From Streptomyces rubellomurinus (GTDB lineage Bacteria > Actinomycetota > Actinomycetes > Streptomycetales > Streptomycetaceae), in contig NZ_JZKH01000003.1 of assembly GCF_000961885.1 (NCBI RefSeq), positions 129,234 through 193,233 on the forward strand: a stretch of 64,000 bases of DNA, in the 5' to 3' direction. A program made the position numbers and the translations under genes. Each line of letters opens with the position of its first letter. Position 1 is the first letter of the stretch. The notes under the pieces are model-generated. The model ran no database searches, was not told where the DNA came from, and worked only from the letters and a program-made list of their open reading frames with translations. Shown here one piece after another: positions 49,758 to 58,293 of the stretch.

Positions 49758-51521
49758 ATGCGGGCACTCGGGGCGGACGACCCGCGCCAGGTCGGCGCGT
49801 ACCGGCTGCTGCGGCGGCTGGGCGCGGGCGGGATGGGCCGCGTCTACCTCGGCCGCACGGCCGGCGGGCGCACCGTCGCCGTCAAGGTGGTGCGCGGCGA
49901 ACTCGCCGACGACGCCGAGTTCCGCGCCCGGTTCCGCCAGGAGGTGGCCGCCGCCCGGCGCGTCGGCGGCGCCTGGACCGCGCCCGTCCTCGATGCCGAC
50001 ACCGAGGGCGAGCAGCCCTGGGTCGCCACCGGCTACGTGGCCGGCCCCGCGCTCGGCACCGCCGTCCAGGACTTCGGGCCGCTGCCAGGACCCGCCGTGC
50101 GCGCCCTCGGCATCGGGCTCGCCGAGGCGCTGCAGCACGTCCACGGGCTCGGGCTGGTGCACCGGGACGTCAAGCCGTCCAACGTGCTGCTCACCCTGGC
50201 CGGGCCGCGGCTGATCGACTTCGGCATCGCCCGCGCACTCGACGCGAGCAGCGGCCTCACCCAGTCCGGGTACGTGGTCGGCTCACCCGGCTTCATGTCG
50301 CCCGAACAGGCGAACGGACAGACCGCGGGCCCGGCCGGCGATGTCTTCTCGCTCGGCGCCGTCCTCGCCTTCGCCGCCACCGGGGTCCACCCCTTCGGGG
50401 AGGGCGTCAGCGCGGCCGTCTTCCTCTACCGGGTGCTGCACGAGGAACCCGACGTCGCCGGGCTCACCGAGCCGCTGCGCGGGATCGTCCTGGCGTGCCT
50501 CGCGAAGGACCCGGCCGCCCGACCCACCCCGCGGCAGCTGCGGGACCGGCTCGACCCGGACGGCGGTGCCGCCGCCCGGCTCGGGCAGGGCGGGTGGCTG
50601 CCGCCCGCGCTGGCGGCGGCGGTGGGGCGCAGCGCGGTGGAGCTGCTGGACCTGGAGGGGGAGGAGCCGGGCGGTTCGGGGGGTTCCGGGGGGTTCGGGC
50701 CGGCGGAGCCCGCACTGGTGGAGCCCGTGCTGGTGGATCCGGGGCCGACGGATCCGGGGCCGGTGGTGTCGGACGTGCCGGCAGGCGCGGCGCCGGCGGG
50801 GGCGGAGCGGTCGCGGGCGGGCCGGTCGCGGACCGGGCGGAGGACCGCCGGGGCGGCGCTGGCGGTGGCGGTGCTCGCGGGCGGCGGGTACGGGCTGTAC
50901 GCGGGGCTGCACCGGGACGAGCCGGTGGGGCCGGTCCGGCCGGTCGGGCCGGTCGCTGATGCGACGGCGTCCGGGAGCCCGGGGGCCACCGGGCCGTTGC
51001 CGGCGCCGTCCCCTCCTCCTACGGGGCCTACTGCGGGCACTGCCTCGGGCACCGCTTCGGGCACCGCTTCGGGCACTGCGTCGGGCACTGCTTCGGCGGC
51101 GCCCGTGGCGTCCGGGACGGGCGGGCCGAGCGCGGTGCCGGCCGCGTTCCTCGGCACCTGGCGCGGGGAGATGGCCACCGAGAAGGGTCTGTCCGCCGGG
51201 ACCACCACGGTCACCGTCCACCCCGGCGCGATCGGGCAGGAGAGCACCACCAGCCGCAACGCCCTCACCGGCCTGTTCTCGATCAGCTGCGAGGGCGCCT
51301 GGACGCTCAAGTCGGTCGCCGACGGCAAGCTGGTGTTCCAGTCCCGGCTGCTCCACTCCTCGATCCCCGGTGCCTGCACCAGCGGCTCCAACACGGAGAC
51401 GCTCACCCTGCAGACCGACGGCACGATCCGCTTCAACTCCGCCGATCCGGCGGCCGGGAACCCGTCCGGCACGCTGCGCAAGGTGGACGGGACGGCGCCG
51501 GGCACGGGCGCGGCGGGCTGA
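49758..51521 (+). CDS. Membrane-anchored serine/threonine protein kinase
   Basis: 587 residues. Kinase domain about 15-270: Gly loop LGAGGMGRVYLG, Lys43 in VAVKVV, HRDVKPSN (His135-Asp137), DFG at 154-156 and SPGFMSPEQ. A Pro/Glu-rich linker precedes one transmembrane helix at about 362-383. An outer linker contains five 4-residue GTAS repeats. A C-terminal extracellular domain (about 455-580) starts FLGTWRGEMATEKG and looks like a small lipocalin- or beta-sandwich-like sensor. It lies between mqnA and mqnC, as does a kinase beside mqnA in S. coelicolor. Confidence 0.92.
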   Translation: MRALGADDPRQVGAYRLLRRLGAGGMGRVYLGRTAGGRTVAVKVVRGELADDAEFRARFRQEVAAARRVGGAWTAPVLDADTEGEQPWVATGYVAGPALGTAVQDFGPLPGPAVRALGIGLAEALQHVHGLGLVHRDVKPSNVLLTLAGPRLIDFGIARALDASSGLTQSGYVVGSPGFMSPEQANGQTAGPAGDVFSLGAVLAFAATGVHPFGEGVSAAVFLYRVLHEEPDVAGLTEPLRGIVLACLAKDPAARPTPRQLRDRLDPDGGAAARLGQGGWLPPALAAAVGRSAVELLDLEGEEPGGSGGSGGFGPAEPALVEPVLVDPGPTDPGPVVSDVPAGAAPAGAERSRAGRSRTGRRTAGAALAVAVLAGGGYGLYAGLHRDEPVGPVRPVGPVADATASGSPGATGPLPAPSPPPTGPTAGTASGTASGTASGTASGTASAAPVASGTGGPSAVPAAFLGTWRGEMATEKGLSAGTTTVTVHPGAIGQESTTSRNALTGLFSISCEGAWTLKSVADGKLVFQSRLLHSSIPGACTSGSNTETLTLQTDGTIRFNSADPAAGNPSGTLRKVDGTAPGTGAAG

Positions 51522-51638
51522 CGCGGGCGCCTGAAATCAGCTGGCGTAGGCTGGTTCGGCCGTACCCGGACGCCCCTTGTCCGGCCTCCGGCAGCGCTGG
51601 ACGAGCAGCGGAAACGCACCAGCGGAGCGGGGACCGAG

Positions 51639-51715
51639 CAGTACCCGGGCAGCACCGGGGCAGTACCCGCGCAGCACCGGGGCAGTACCCGAGCAGCATC
51701 CGAGCAGTATCCGAG
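51639..51715. repeat. 11-bp tandem repeat, seven copies, upstream of mqnC
   Basis: Seven head-to-tail 11-base units alternating CAGTACCCGGG-like and CAGCACCGGGG-like, at 51639, 51650, 51661, 51672, 51683, 51694 and 51705. The array ends 17 bases before the mqnC GTG, leaving room only for the ribosome site. The 11-base period is close to one helical turn, so repeated sites would lie on one face of the DNA. It may be a regulatory array or slippage product. Confidence 0.9.
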
Positions 51716-51732
51716 AGAGAGAAGGCCGACAG

Positions 51733-52953
51733 GTGACCGAGATCGCAGCGACCACCCTCGATGCGTCCAGCACCGACCTGCAGGCCGTGCTCGACCGCGC
51801 CGCCGCCGGCGGCCGGATCACCCCGGAGGAGGCGCTCGACCTCTACCGCTTCGCGCCGCTGCACGCGCTCGGCTCCGCCGCCGACGCGGTGCGCCGCCGC
51901 CGCTACGCCGGCACCGAGCACATCGCGACGTACATCATCGAGCGCAACATCAACTACACCAACGTGTGCGTGACGGCCTGCAAGTTCTGCGCCTTCTACG
52001 TGCCGCCGAAGAGCGACAAGGGCTGGTCCCGCGAGCTCGACGAGATCCTGCGCCGCTGCGCCGAGACCGTCGAACTGGGCGGCACCCAGATCATGTTCCA
52101 GGGCGGCCACCACCCCGACTACGGCGTCGAGTACTACGAGCGCGCCTTCTCGGCGATCAAGGCCGACTTCCCGCAGCTGGTGATCCACTCCCTCGGCGCC
52201 TCCGAGGTCGAGCACATGGCCAAGGTCTCGGGCGTCTCGATCGAGGAGGCCATCACCCGGATCCACCGGGCCGGCCTGGACTCCTTCGCCGGCGCCGGCG
52301 CCGAACTGCTCCCGGAGCGGCCGCGCAAGGCCATCGCCCCGCTGAAGGAGTCCGGCGAGCGCTGGCTGGAGATCATGGAGGCCGCGCACGGCCTCGGCGT
52401 CGAGTCCACCTCCACCATGCTGATGGGCACCGGCGAGACCAACGCCGAGCGGATCGAGCACCTGCGGATGATCCGCGACGTGCAGGACCGCACCGGCGGT
52501 TTCCGGGCGTTCATCCCGTACACCTACCAGCCGCAGAACAACCACCTGAAGGGCTCGACCCAGGCGACCGTCTTCGAATACCTGCGGATGATCGCGATCG
52601 CCCGCCTGTTCCTCGACAACGTCGCCCACATCCAGGGCTCCTGGCTGACCACCGGCAAGGAGGCCGGCCAGCTGTCGCTGCACTACGGGGCGGACGACCT
52701 CGGATCCGTGATGCTGGAGGAGAACGTCGTCTCGGCGGCCGGCGCCAAGCACCGCTCCAACCTCACCGAGCTGATCCACCTCATCCGGGCCGCCGACCGC
52801 GTCCCGGCGCAGCGCTCCACCACGTACGAGCACCTGCGGGTGCTGGACGACCCGGCCAACGACCCGGTCGACCCGCGGGTCGCCTCGCACATCGCCTCCA
52901 CGGCGATCGAGGGCGGCACCGCGCACCCCGAGCTGAAGATCCTGGACAACTGA
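51733..52953 (+). CDS. mqnC: Cyclic dehypoxanthinyl futalosine synthase
   Basis: 406 residues from GTG 51733, with GAGAAGG upstream. Radical SAM enzyme with CVTACKFC (Cys79, Cys83, Cys86), INYTNVCVTACKFCAFY, GGTQIMFQGGHHPDYG, EVEHMAKVSG, GAGAELLPERPRKAI and FIPYTYQPQNNHLKG. It cyclises dehypoxanthine futalosine in the menaquinone pathway. Downstream are an imidazolonepropionase-like gene and menG. Confidence 0.96.
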   Translation: MTEIAATTLDASSTDLQAVLDRAAAGGRITPEEALDLYRFAPLHALGSAADAVRRRRYAGTEHIATYIIERNINYTNVCVTACKFCAFYVPPKSDKGWSRELDEILRRCAETVELGGTQIMFQGGHHPDYGVEYYERAFSAIKADFPQLVIHSLGASEVEHMAKVSGVSIEEAITRIHRAGLDSFAGAGAELLPERPRKAIAPLKESGERWLEIMEAAHGLGVESTSTMLMGTGETNAERIEHLRMIRDVQDRTGGFRAFIPYTYQPQNNHLKGSTQATVFEYLRMIAIARLFLDNVAHIQGSWLTTGKEAGQLSLHYGADDLGSVMLEENVVSAAGAKHRSNLTELIHLIRAADRVPAQRSTTYEHLRVLDDPANDPVDPRVASHIASTAIEGGTAHPELKILDN

Positions 52954-52989
52954 GGCCGGTCGCTCCCGTGCCCACCCGGGGCTGCCGCG

Positions 52990-53005
52990 CCGGCCCCGGG
53001 GCCGG
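52990..53005. terminator. Possible hairpin after mqnC
   Basis: A 16-bp palindrome CCGGCCCC with its complement, 37 bases after the mqnC stop and followed by GCCGTTCT. Weak evidence for termination, since the loop would reduce the stem to about 6 bp. Confidence 0.35.
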
Positions 53006-53041
53006 CCGTTCTCGTGACGACGTGTTGACCCCGGAGCTGAT

Positions 53042-53746
53042 GTGTTGACCCTGCACCGGGCGGCGTTCGTGCTGCCCGACCCGGCCGACCCCGCCGCCCC
53101 GTCCCTCCCGGACGGGGCGGTGCTGGTGCGCGGCGAGCAGGTGGAGGCGGTCGGGCCGTACCCGGAGCTGGCGGCGGCCCACCCCGGCGCGCGGGTGCGC
53201 GACTGGGGCCCGGGCTCGCTGCTCGCGCCCGGGCTGCGCCACCCGTCCGGGCACCGGCTGCTCGAACGCGACTACCACCCCGACCCGCGGGAGGGCGTCG
53301 GGGTCGAGCCGGTCGCGGACGGGCTGGTGGGCTGCGCCGACGAGGCGCGGTTCGGGGCGAGTGCGCGGCGCGGGCTGCAGCGGATGCTCGGGTACGGGGT
53401 GACGGCGGTGGCCGGGCCGTTCGAGCGGGCCGCGGTGCGGACGGCGGTGGCGCGGTCGGGGCTGGCGGTGCTGCCGTCGGCGGCCGGGGCGGTGGGGGCG
53501 CTGGACCCGTTGGCGGTGCTGCCGTTCGCGGAGGCCGTCCACGGGCGGGTGGCGGCCGGCGGGCGGGCGGACTTCGCGGTGTTCCCGGTGGTCCCGGTGT
53601 TCCCGGTGGTCCCGGTGGTCCCGGTGGTTCCGGTGGTTCCGGTGCAGGGCGTGGTGGACGGCTCGGGGGAGGGGCGCCCCGGACCGGCGGCGGGCGGGTG
53701 CCTGGCCACCGTGCTGGGCGGGCGGCTGGTGTACCGGCGCCGGTGA
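53042..53746 (+). CDS. Imidazolonepropionase-like/amidohydrolase-like protein, degenerate
   Basis: 234 residues from GTG 53042. The N-terminal part DGAVLVRGEQVEAVGPYPELAAAHPGARVRDWGPGSLLAPGL is the beta-sandwich of amidohydrolases, and ends with CLATVLGGRLVYRRR. The metal-binding core is missing: after APGL the expected His-x-His is not found, only RHPSGHRLLERDYHPDP. It therefore looks like a catalytically dead or repurposed member, known in Streptomyces beside menaquinone genes. A 9-bp repeat has expanded in it near residues 181-200 (Pro-Val repeats). Confidence 0.7.
   Translation: MLTLHRAAFVLPDPADPAAPSLPDGAVLVRGEQVEAVGPYPELAAAHPGARVRDWGPGSLLAPGLRHPSGHRLLERDYHPDPREGVGVEPVADGLVGCADEARFGASARRGLQRMLGYGVTAVAGPFERAAVRTAVARSGLAVLPSAAGAVGALDPLAVLPFAEAVHGRVAAGGRADFAVFPVVPVFPVVPVVPVVPVVPVQGVVDGSGEGRPGPAAGGCLATVLGGRLVYRRR
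53581..53643 (+). repeat. 9-bp in-frame tandem repeat (Pro-Val) in the imidazolonepropionase-like gene
   Basis: Seven consecutive 9-base units of the type G(T/G)T(C/T)CCGGT, preserving frame and coding for F/V-P-V repeats. It replaces a stretch that is short and non-repetitive in relatives (my recollection). Recent expansion by slippage is the simplest reading. Confidence 0.85.
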
Positions 53747-53888
53747 GGCCCGGCCGCGGCGGGGGCCGTCCGGTGCGGGCCGGACCGCACGGGCCTTCCG
53801 GTGACGGTGTGACGTACTCGTCAGTAGTCGGATTCCCGTGTGGCGTACGGGACTTCCTTCGTGTGCACCCGAACTCCGGTGTCCTCGT

Positions 53889-53907
53889 AAGGGGGTGATT
53901 CCCCCTT
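53889..53907. terminator. Hairpin in gap between genes
   Basis: AAGGGGG, TGATT loop, CCCCCTT: a 7-bp stem in the 295-base gap between the imidazolonepropionase-like gene (ends 53746) and the next membrane protein (54042). The rest of the gap shows nothing. Confidence 0.5.
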
Positions 53908-54041
53908 CGCCGTGACCTGAAGGCCCGCCAGCGGATACGATCCCCGACAGCGCTCACTCCGTACCCTCACCACACCACCGTCCGTGCCCGCGGGCGGCGG
54001 GGCCACGTCCCAGGCCCCGAAGGCAAGCCAGGACAGGAACC

Positions 54042-54629
54042 ATGCGAACCGCGATCGTTCCCCCGCCGCGCTCCCCGCGGATGGGCCGTGGTTGGTACCT
54101 CGCCGCCGTACTCAGCGCCGTGATGGCCCTCGGCATGTGCCTGCTCGGCTGGCGCCAGGCCGACCAGGCCGACCGGATCGAGGCCCACCCGGTGCGAGTC
54201 GAAGGCGTCGTCACCCAGCTCCCCACGGGGGGCGGCAGCTACAGCGCCGTCAGCTACCGGGCCGCCGGACAGCCGCACACCGCCGCCGCGCTGCCGCTCG
54301 CGGACGGCACCAAGCTCGGCGACACCATCTGCCTGGAGCACGCCGCCGACGACCCGGGCGCGGTGCGGATCTGCGGCGACACCTATCCGCAGCCGGTCGG
54401 CGTCGGGCTGGCCCGGTACAGCGTGCCGGTCGCCGTCGTGCTCTTCGTGATCTGCGTGCTGCGCATCCGGCGCCACCGGCGGGCCCTCGCCGTCCGCACC
54501 CGGCAGGGGCGGCTGGCCGCCAACATCGCGCTGGCGACCGGGGCGCTGGCCGAGGGGATGCCGGCGATAACGCAGGGCAAGCGCTCCCGCCGGCGGCGGC
54601 GCGCGGGCGGGCGCCGCGGCCCGCGCTGA
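54042..54629 (+). CDS. Two-helix membrane protein of unknown function
   Basis: 195 residues. TM1 about 20-37 (YLAAVLSAVMALGMCLLGW), an extracytoplasmic domain about 45-120 with two Cys (CLEHA, ICGDTY), TM2 about 125-142 (YSVPVAVVLFVICVLRI), and a strongly basic C-terminal tail (GKRSRRRRRAGGRRGPR). Family not recognised; it resembles DUF3592-type membrane proteins in layout. Located between the menaquinone genes on the same strand. Confidence 0.7.
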   Translation: MRTAIVPPPRSPRMGRGWYLAAVLSAVMALGMCLLGWRQADQADRIEAHPVRVEGVVTQLPTGGGSYSAVSYRAAGQPHTAAALPLADGTKLGDTICLEHAADDPGAVRICGDTYPQPVGVGLARYSVPVAVVLFVICVLRIRRHRRALAVRTRQGRLAANIALATGALAEGMPAITQGKRSRRRRRAGGRRGPR

Positions 54630-54758
54630 ACGGGCGGGGCCTGCGGCGCGGCGCGCGGCGCGGTGGTGGCGCGGCGGCGGCACGGTCGCGGTGCGTCGGC
54701 GGCGGCGTGGCCGGGGTGCGTGGTCGGTGAGCGGACGCCAGGGTGAACAATGGGGGGC

Positions 54759-55454
54759 GTGACCCGAGCCTCCCTGGACAAGAAGCCGCACGAAGTCGCC
54801 GCCATGTTCGACGACGTCGCGGCCAAGTACGACCGCACCAACGACGTGCTCTCCCTCGGCCAGGCCCGCTTCTGGCGCCGGGCCGTGGCCGAGGCGGTCG
54901 CCGCCGGCCCGGGGGACCTCGTGCTCGACCTCGGGGCCGGCACCGGCACCTCCTCGCTGCCCTTCGCCGAGGCCGGGGCGCAGGTCGTCCCGTGCGACTT
55001 CTCGGTCGGCATGCTCGTCGAGGGCAAGCGCCGCCACCCCGAGCTGGCGCTCACCGCCGGCGACGCCACCCGGCTGCCCTTCGCGGACGACACCTTCGAC
55101 TCGGTGACGATCTCCTTCGCCCTGCGCAACGTCCACGACACCGACGCGGCGCTGCGCGAGATGCACCGGGTCACCAAGCCCGGCGGCAAGCTGGTGATCT
55201 GCGAGTTCTCCACCCCGACCTGGACGCCCTTCCGCACGGTCTACACCGAGTACCTGATGCGTGCCCTGCCGCCGGTGGCCACCGCCGTCAGCAGCAGCCC
55301 CGACGCGTACGTCTACCTCGCCGAGTCCATCCGGGCCTGGCCCGACCAGCCCGCGCTGGCCGGCCGGATGCAGGAGAGCGGCTGGTCCAAGGTCGCCTGG
55401 CGGAACCTGACCGGTGGCATCGTCGCGCTGCACCGGGGGTACAAGCTCGCGTAG
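54759..55454 (+). CDS. menG: Demethylmenaquinone methyltransferase
   Basis: 231 residues from GTG 54759 ([41 protein letters not shown]), the usual start of the family; ATG 54750 is a near alternative. SAM-binding [23 protein letters not shown] is followed by [46 protein letters not shown] and the C-terminal [15 protein letters not shown]. It carries out the last methylation of menaquinone. Neighbour of a MenJ-like reductase gene. Confidence 0.95.
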   Translation: MTRASLDKKPHEVAAMFDDVAAKYDRTNDVLSLGQARFWRRAVAEAVAAGPGDLVLDLGAGTGTSSLPFAEAGAQVVPCDFSVGMLVEGKRRHPELALTAGDATRLPFADDTFDSVTISFALRNVHDTDAALREMHRVTKPGGKLVICEFSTPTWTPFRTVYTEYLMRALPPVATAVSSSPDAYVYLAESIRAWPDQPALAGRMQESGWSKVAWRNLTGGIVALHRGYKLA

Positions 55455-55458
55455 CGGC

Positions 55459-55478
55459 TGTGCTGTGCTGTGCTGTGC
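55459..55478. repeat. 5-bp microsatellite CTGTG, four copies
   Basis: Four perfect CTGTG units right after the menG stop, followed by CTGAAAGG. Noncoding spacer. Confidence 0.85.
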
Positions 55479-55601
55479 TGAAAGGCGTCCGCACGGGTGG
55501 GGCGGGGGCGTTCCCGGCGGCGTGAGCGGAACTAGACTGCCGGGGACGAAGCCGCCGTCCCCCTCCCCCCGACCCCGTCGCAGCTCCAGGAGTGTGTCCA
55601 C

Positions 55602-56912
55602 GTGTCCGAGACCGCAGCCGATCTGACGAAGCCGGAGAGCACGGTCGAGAGCACCGCCGACGTCATCGTGGTGGGCGCGGGCCCGGCCGGTTCCACCACC
55701 GCCTACTACCTGGCCCAGGCCGGGCTGGACGTGCTGCTGCTGGAGAAGACCGCCTTCCCGCGCGAGAAGGTCTGCGGCGACGGTCTGACCCCGCGCGCCA
55801 CCAAGCAGCTGGTCGACATGGGCATCGACGTCTCCACCGAGAACGGCTGGCTGCACAACCGCGGCCTGCGCATCATCGGCGGCGGCGTCCGGCTGGAACT
55901 CGACTGGCCCGAGCTGTCCTCCTTCCCCGACTACGGGCTGGTCCGCAAGCGCGCCGACTTCGACGAACTGCTCGCCCGCCAGGCCGAGAAGGCCGGCGCC
56001 CGGCTCTACGAGCGGTGCAACGTCAGCGGGCCCGTCCTCGACGACCGCACCGGGCGGATCGTCGGCGTCACCGCCAAGCTCGGCGACGAGAAGCGGCCGG
56101 TCACCTTCCGCGCCCCGCTCGTCGTCGCCGCGGACGGCAACTCCACCCGGCTCTCGCTCGCCATGGGCCTGCACCGCCGCGAGGACCGCCCCATGGGCGT
56201 CGCCTACCGGACGTACTTCACCTCGCCGCGGCACGACGACGACTACCTCGAGTCCTGGCTGGAACTCTGGGACACCCGCGACGGCCAGCGCAAGCTGCTG
56301 CCCGGGTACGGGTGGGTCTTCGGCATGGGCGACGGCACCTCCAACGTCGGCCTCGGCATCCTCAACTCCTCGCCCGCCTTCGGCGAGCTCGACTGGCGCG
56401 AGGTGCTGAAGGCCTGGTGCGCCGGCATGCCCGAGGAATGGGGCTACACCCCCGAGAACATGACCGAGCCGATCCGCGGCGCCGCCCTGCCGATGGCCTT
56501 CAACCGGCAGCCGCACTACACCCGCGGACTGCTGCTCGTCGGCGACGCCGGCGGCATGGTCAACCCGTTCAACGGCGAAGGCATCGCCTACGCGATGGAA
56601 TCCGGACAGCTCGTCGCCGGGGTCATCGTGCAGGCACTCGCCCGGGTGACCGCCACCGGACGCGAGCGTGCCCTCCACGCGTACCCGCGCGTCCTCAAGG
56701 ACACCTACGGCGGCTACTACACGCTCGGCCGCGCCTTCGTGAAGCTCATCGGCAACCCGAAGGTGATGCAGCTCGCCGCCCAGCGCGGCCTCACCCACCC
56801 GCTGCTGATGCGCTTCACGCTCAAGCTGCTCGCCAACCTCCGCGACCCGCAGGGCGGCGACGTGATGGACCGCGTCATCAACGGCCTCACGAAGGTCGCG
56901 CCCAACTCCTGA
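55602..56912 (+). CDS. Geranylgeranyl reductase family protein (MenJ-like)
   Basis: 436 residues from GTG 55602. The FAD-binding dinucleotide fold ADVIVVGAGPAGSTTAYYLAQAGLDVLLLEK is followed by FPREKVCGDGLTPRATKQL, VVAADGNSTRL and GDAGGMVNPFNGEGIAYAMESGQLVA. Flavoprotein of the geranylgeranyl reductase group. Next to menG it probably reduces a double bond in the menaquinone side chain (menaquinone beta-reductase, MenJ), an inference from location. Confidence 0.9.
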   Translation: MSETAADLTKPESTVESTADVIVVGAGPAGSTTAYYLAQAGLDVLLLEKTAFPREKVCGDGLTPRATKQLVDMGIDVSTENGWLHNRGLRIIGGGVRLELDWPELSSFPDYGLVRKRADFDELLARQAEKAGARLYERCNVSGPVLDDRTGRIVGVTAKLGDEKRPVTFRAPLVVAADGNSTRLSLAMGLHRREDRPMGVAYRTYFTSPRHDDDYLESWLELWDTRDGQRKLLPGYGWVFGMGDGTSNVGLGILNSSPAFGELDWREVLKAWCAGMPEEWGYTPENMTEPIRGAALPMAFNRQPHYTRGLLLVGDAGGMVNPFNGEGIAYAMESGQLVAGVIVQALARVTATGRERALHAYPRVLKDTYGGYYTLGRAFVKLIGNPKVMQLAAQRGLTHPLLMRFTLKLLANLRDPQGGDVMDRVINGLTKVAPNS

Positions 56913-56962
56913 GACATCGCGCCGGATGCTTGGCCTCGGGGCCTCGGGGCGCCTGGCGTGTG

Positions 56963-57400
56963 TCAGGGCGTGGGGGCGGTGGTGCTCCGGGGCGTGTTGC
57001 TGGTGCTGTTGGTGTGGGTGTCGCCGTTGAGTGCTTCGCCGTCGCCATCTTCGCCGTCTTCGTCGCTGGGGGCGTCGTCGCCGCGGGAGGCGGCTGAGCG
57101 CTGCTCCACGTAGGCGAGGCGTTCGGCGAAGACCCGGGACGCGTCCGGGGTGAGCGTCCTGAGCGCGACGAGTGCGGTGAAGACGACGTCGCACAGCTCG
57201 TGCTGGACGTCCTCCCAGGTGTGGGTGACACCCTTGCGCGGGTTCTGACCGGTGGCCCCGATCACGGCCGCGCCGACCTCGCCGACCTCCTCGGAGAGCT
57301 TGAGGAGCCGCAGCAGACGCTCCTCCTGGGGCGACTGCGTGCTCTCCTCGTCGAGCCATGCGACCAGGTGGTCGACGCTCTCCCAGATCCGGCTGTCCAT
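56963..57400 (-). CDS. MazG-like nucleotide pyrophosphohydrolase family protein
   Basis: 145 residues from ATG 57400. It has the MazG-like pattern WESVDHLVAWLDEE, ERLLRLLKLSEEVGEVGAAVIGATGQNPRKG and WEDVQHELCDVVFTALVALRTL, with EExxE (SEEVGEV) and ExxD (ELCDV) metal-binding motifs. It probably hydrolyses a nucleoside triphosphate; specificity unknown. The C-terminal about 40 residues are acidic and Ser/Thr-rich and look disordered. Convergent with the MenJ-like gene, 50 bases apart. Confidence 0.85.
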   Translation of the reverse strand: MDSRIWESVDHLVAWLDEESTQSPQEERLLRLLKLSEEVGEVGAAVIGATGQNPRKGVTHTWEDVQHELCDVVFTALVALRTLTPDASRVFAERLAYVEQRSAASRGDDAPSDEDGEDGDGEALNGDTHTNSTSNTPRSTTAPTP

Positions 57401-57498
57401 GCGGCGCTGCTCCCGTGCGGTGTGGTCGGTGCCTGCTGCCACCGTACGGGAGCGGCGACGGTCGATCGGGTCCAGTGGGCGAGGGGCCTCCTGTCCGA

Positions 57499-58167
57499 TC
57501 AGTTGGTGCTGATCTTCACGTGGCGGATGTTCACCGGGAGGTTGGGGAAGCCGTCGCCGGGGTTGTTCTGGTCGTCCTCGCCGCCGGCGGCGATCTTCTG
57601 CAGGACGTCCAGGCCCTCCGTGACCCGGCCGAACGGGGTGTAGGCGGGGGAGAGCTTGGTGTCCTTCCAGACGAAGAAGAACTGGCTGCCGTTGGTGTTC
57701 GGGCCGGCGTTGGCCATGGCGACCGTTCCGGCCGGGTAGGTGGCGCCGGTCAGGTTCTCGTCCGGGAACGAGTAGCCGGGGCCGCCGCTGCCCGTCCCGG
57801 TCGGGTCCCCGCACTGCAGGACGTAGATCCGCTGGGTGGTGAGGCGGTGGCAGTGGCTGCGGTCGAAGTAGTCGTTCTCGGCAAGGAAGCGGAAGGAGAA
57901 GGTGGTGCAGGGCGCCTTGTCGGTCAGCGCCTCGAAGGTGATCCGGCCCTGGCTGGTCCGCAGCGTCGCGCGGTACGGCTCCGCTGCCTCCTCGGGGTCG
58001 AAGACGGGGATGCCCTTGAAGTTGTCGGCCGGCACGGCAGGCGTGTAGCTGCAGGCGGCAGCAGCGGTCGCGGGCCGGGGTGCGGCGTCCGCGACGGCGG
58101 TGCCGGTGCTCGCGACGAGCGGCAGGACGGTGGCGGCGGCGACCAGAGCCCAGTGCTTGCGCTTCAC
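57499..58167 (-). CDS. Secreted cyclophilin-type peptidyl-prolyl isomerase
   Basis: 222 residues from GTG 58167, chosen for GGAAGG 7 bases upstream and because it starts a clean signal peptide (VKRKHWALVAAATVLPLVASTGTAVADA). ATG 58209 and 58224 are alternatives. The cyclophilin domain includes SFRFLAENDYFDRSHCHRLTT, LQCGDPTGTGSGGPGYSFPDENL, AMANAGPNTNGSQFFFVWKDT and FGRVTEGLDVLQKI (FF and GxN/Q segments intact). It catalyses prolyl cis-trans isomerisation outside the cytoplasm. A lone gene upstream of mazG. Confidence 0.9.
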   Translation of the reverse strand: MKRKHWALVAAATVLPLVASTGTAVADAAPRPATAAAACSYTPAVPADNFKGIPVFDPEEAAEPYRATLRTSQGRITFEALTDKAPCTTFSFRFLAENDYFDRSHCHRLTTQRIYVLQCGDPTGTGSGGPGYSFPDENLTGATYPAGTVAMANAGPNTNGSQFFFVWKDTKLSPAYTPFGRVTEGLDVLQKIAAGGEDDQNNPGDGFPNLPVNIRHVKISTN

Positions 58168-58293
58168 GTGACGGGCCTTCCGTGGGGTGGTGGACGGCTG
58201 GATTGTCATGGAGGAATCATCCACGGCGGGGTGGGCGTCCGATAGAGGGCGGGGCGGTTGCGCTTCCTTCGGCTGGCCGGTGCCGATGGTCGG

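Noticed and set aside
51639..51715. CRISPR array or plasmid iteron origin
   Set aside because: Contiguous 11-bp units without spacers; no replication gene nearby and the array abuts mqnC, so an origin is unlikely.
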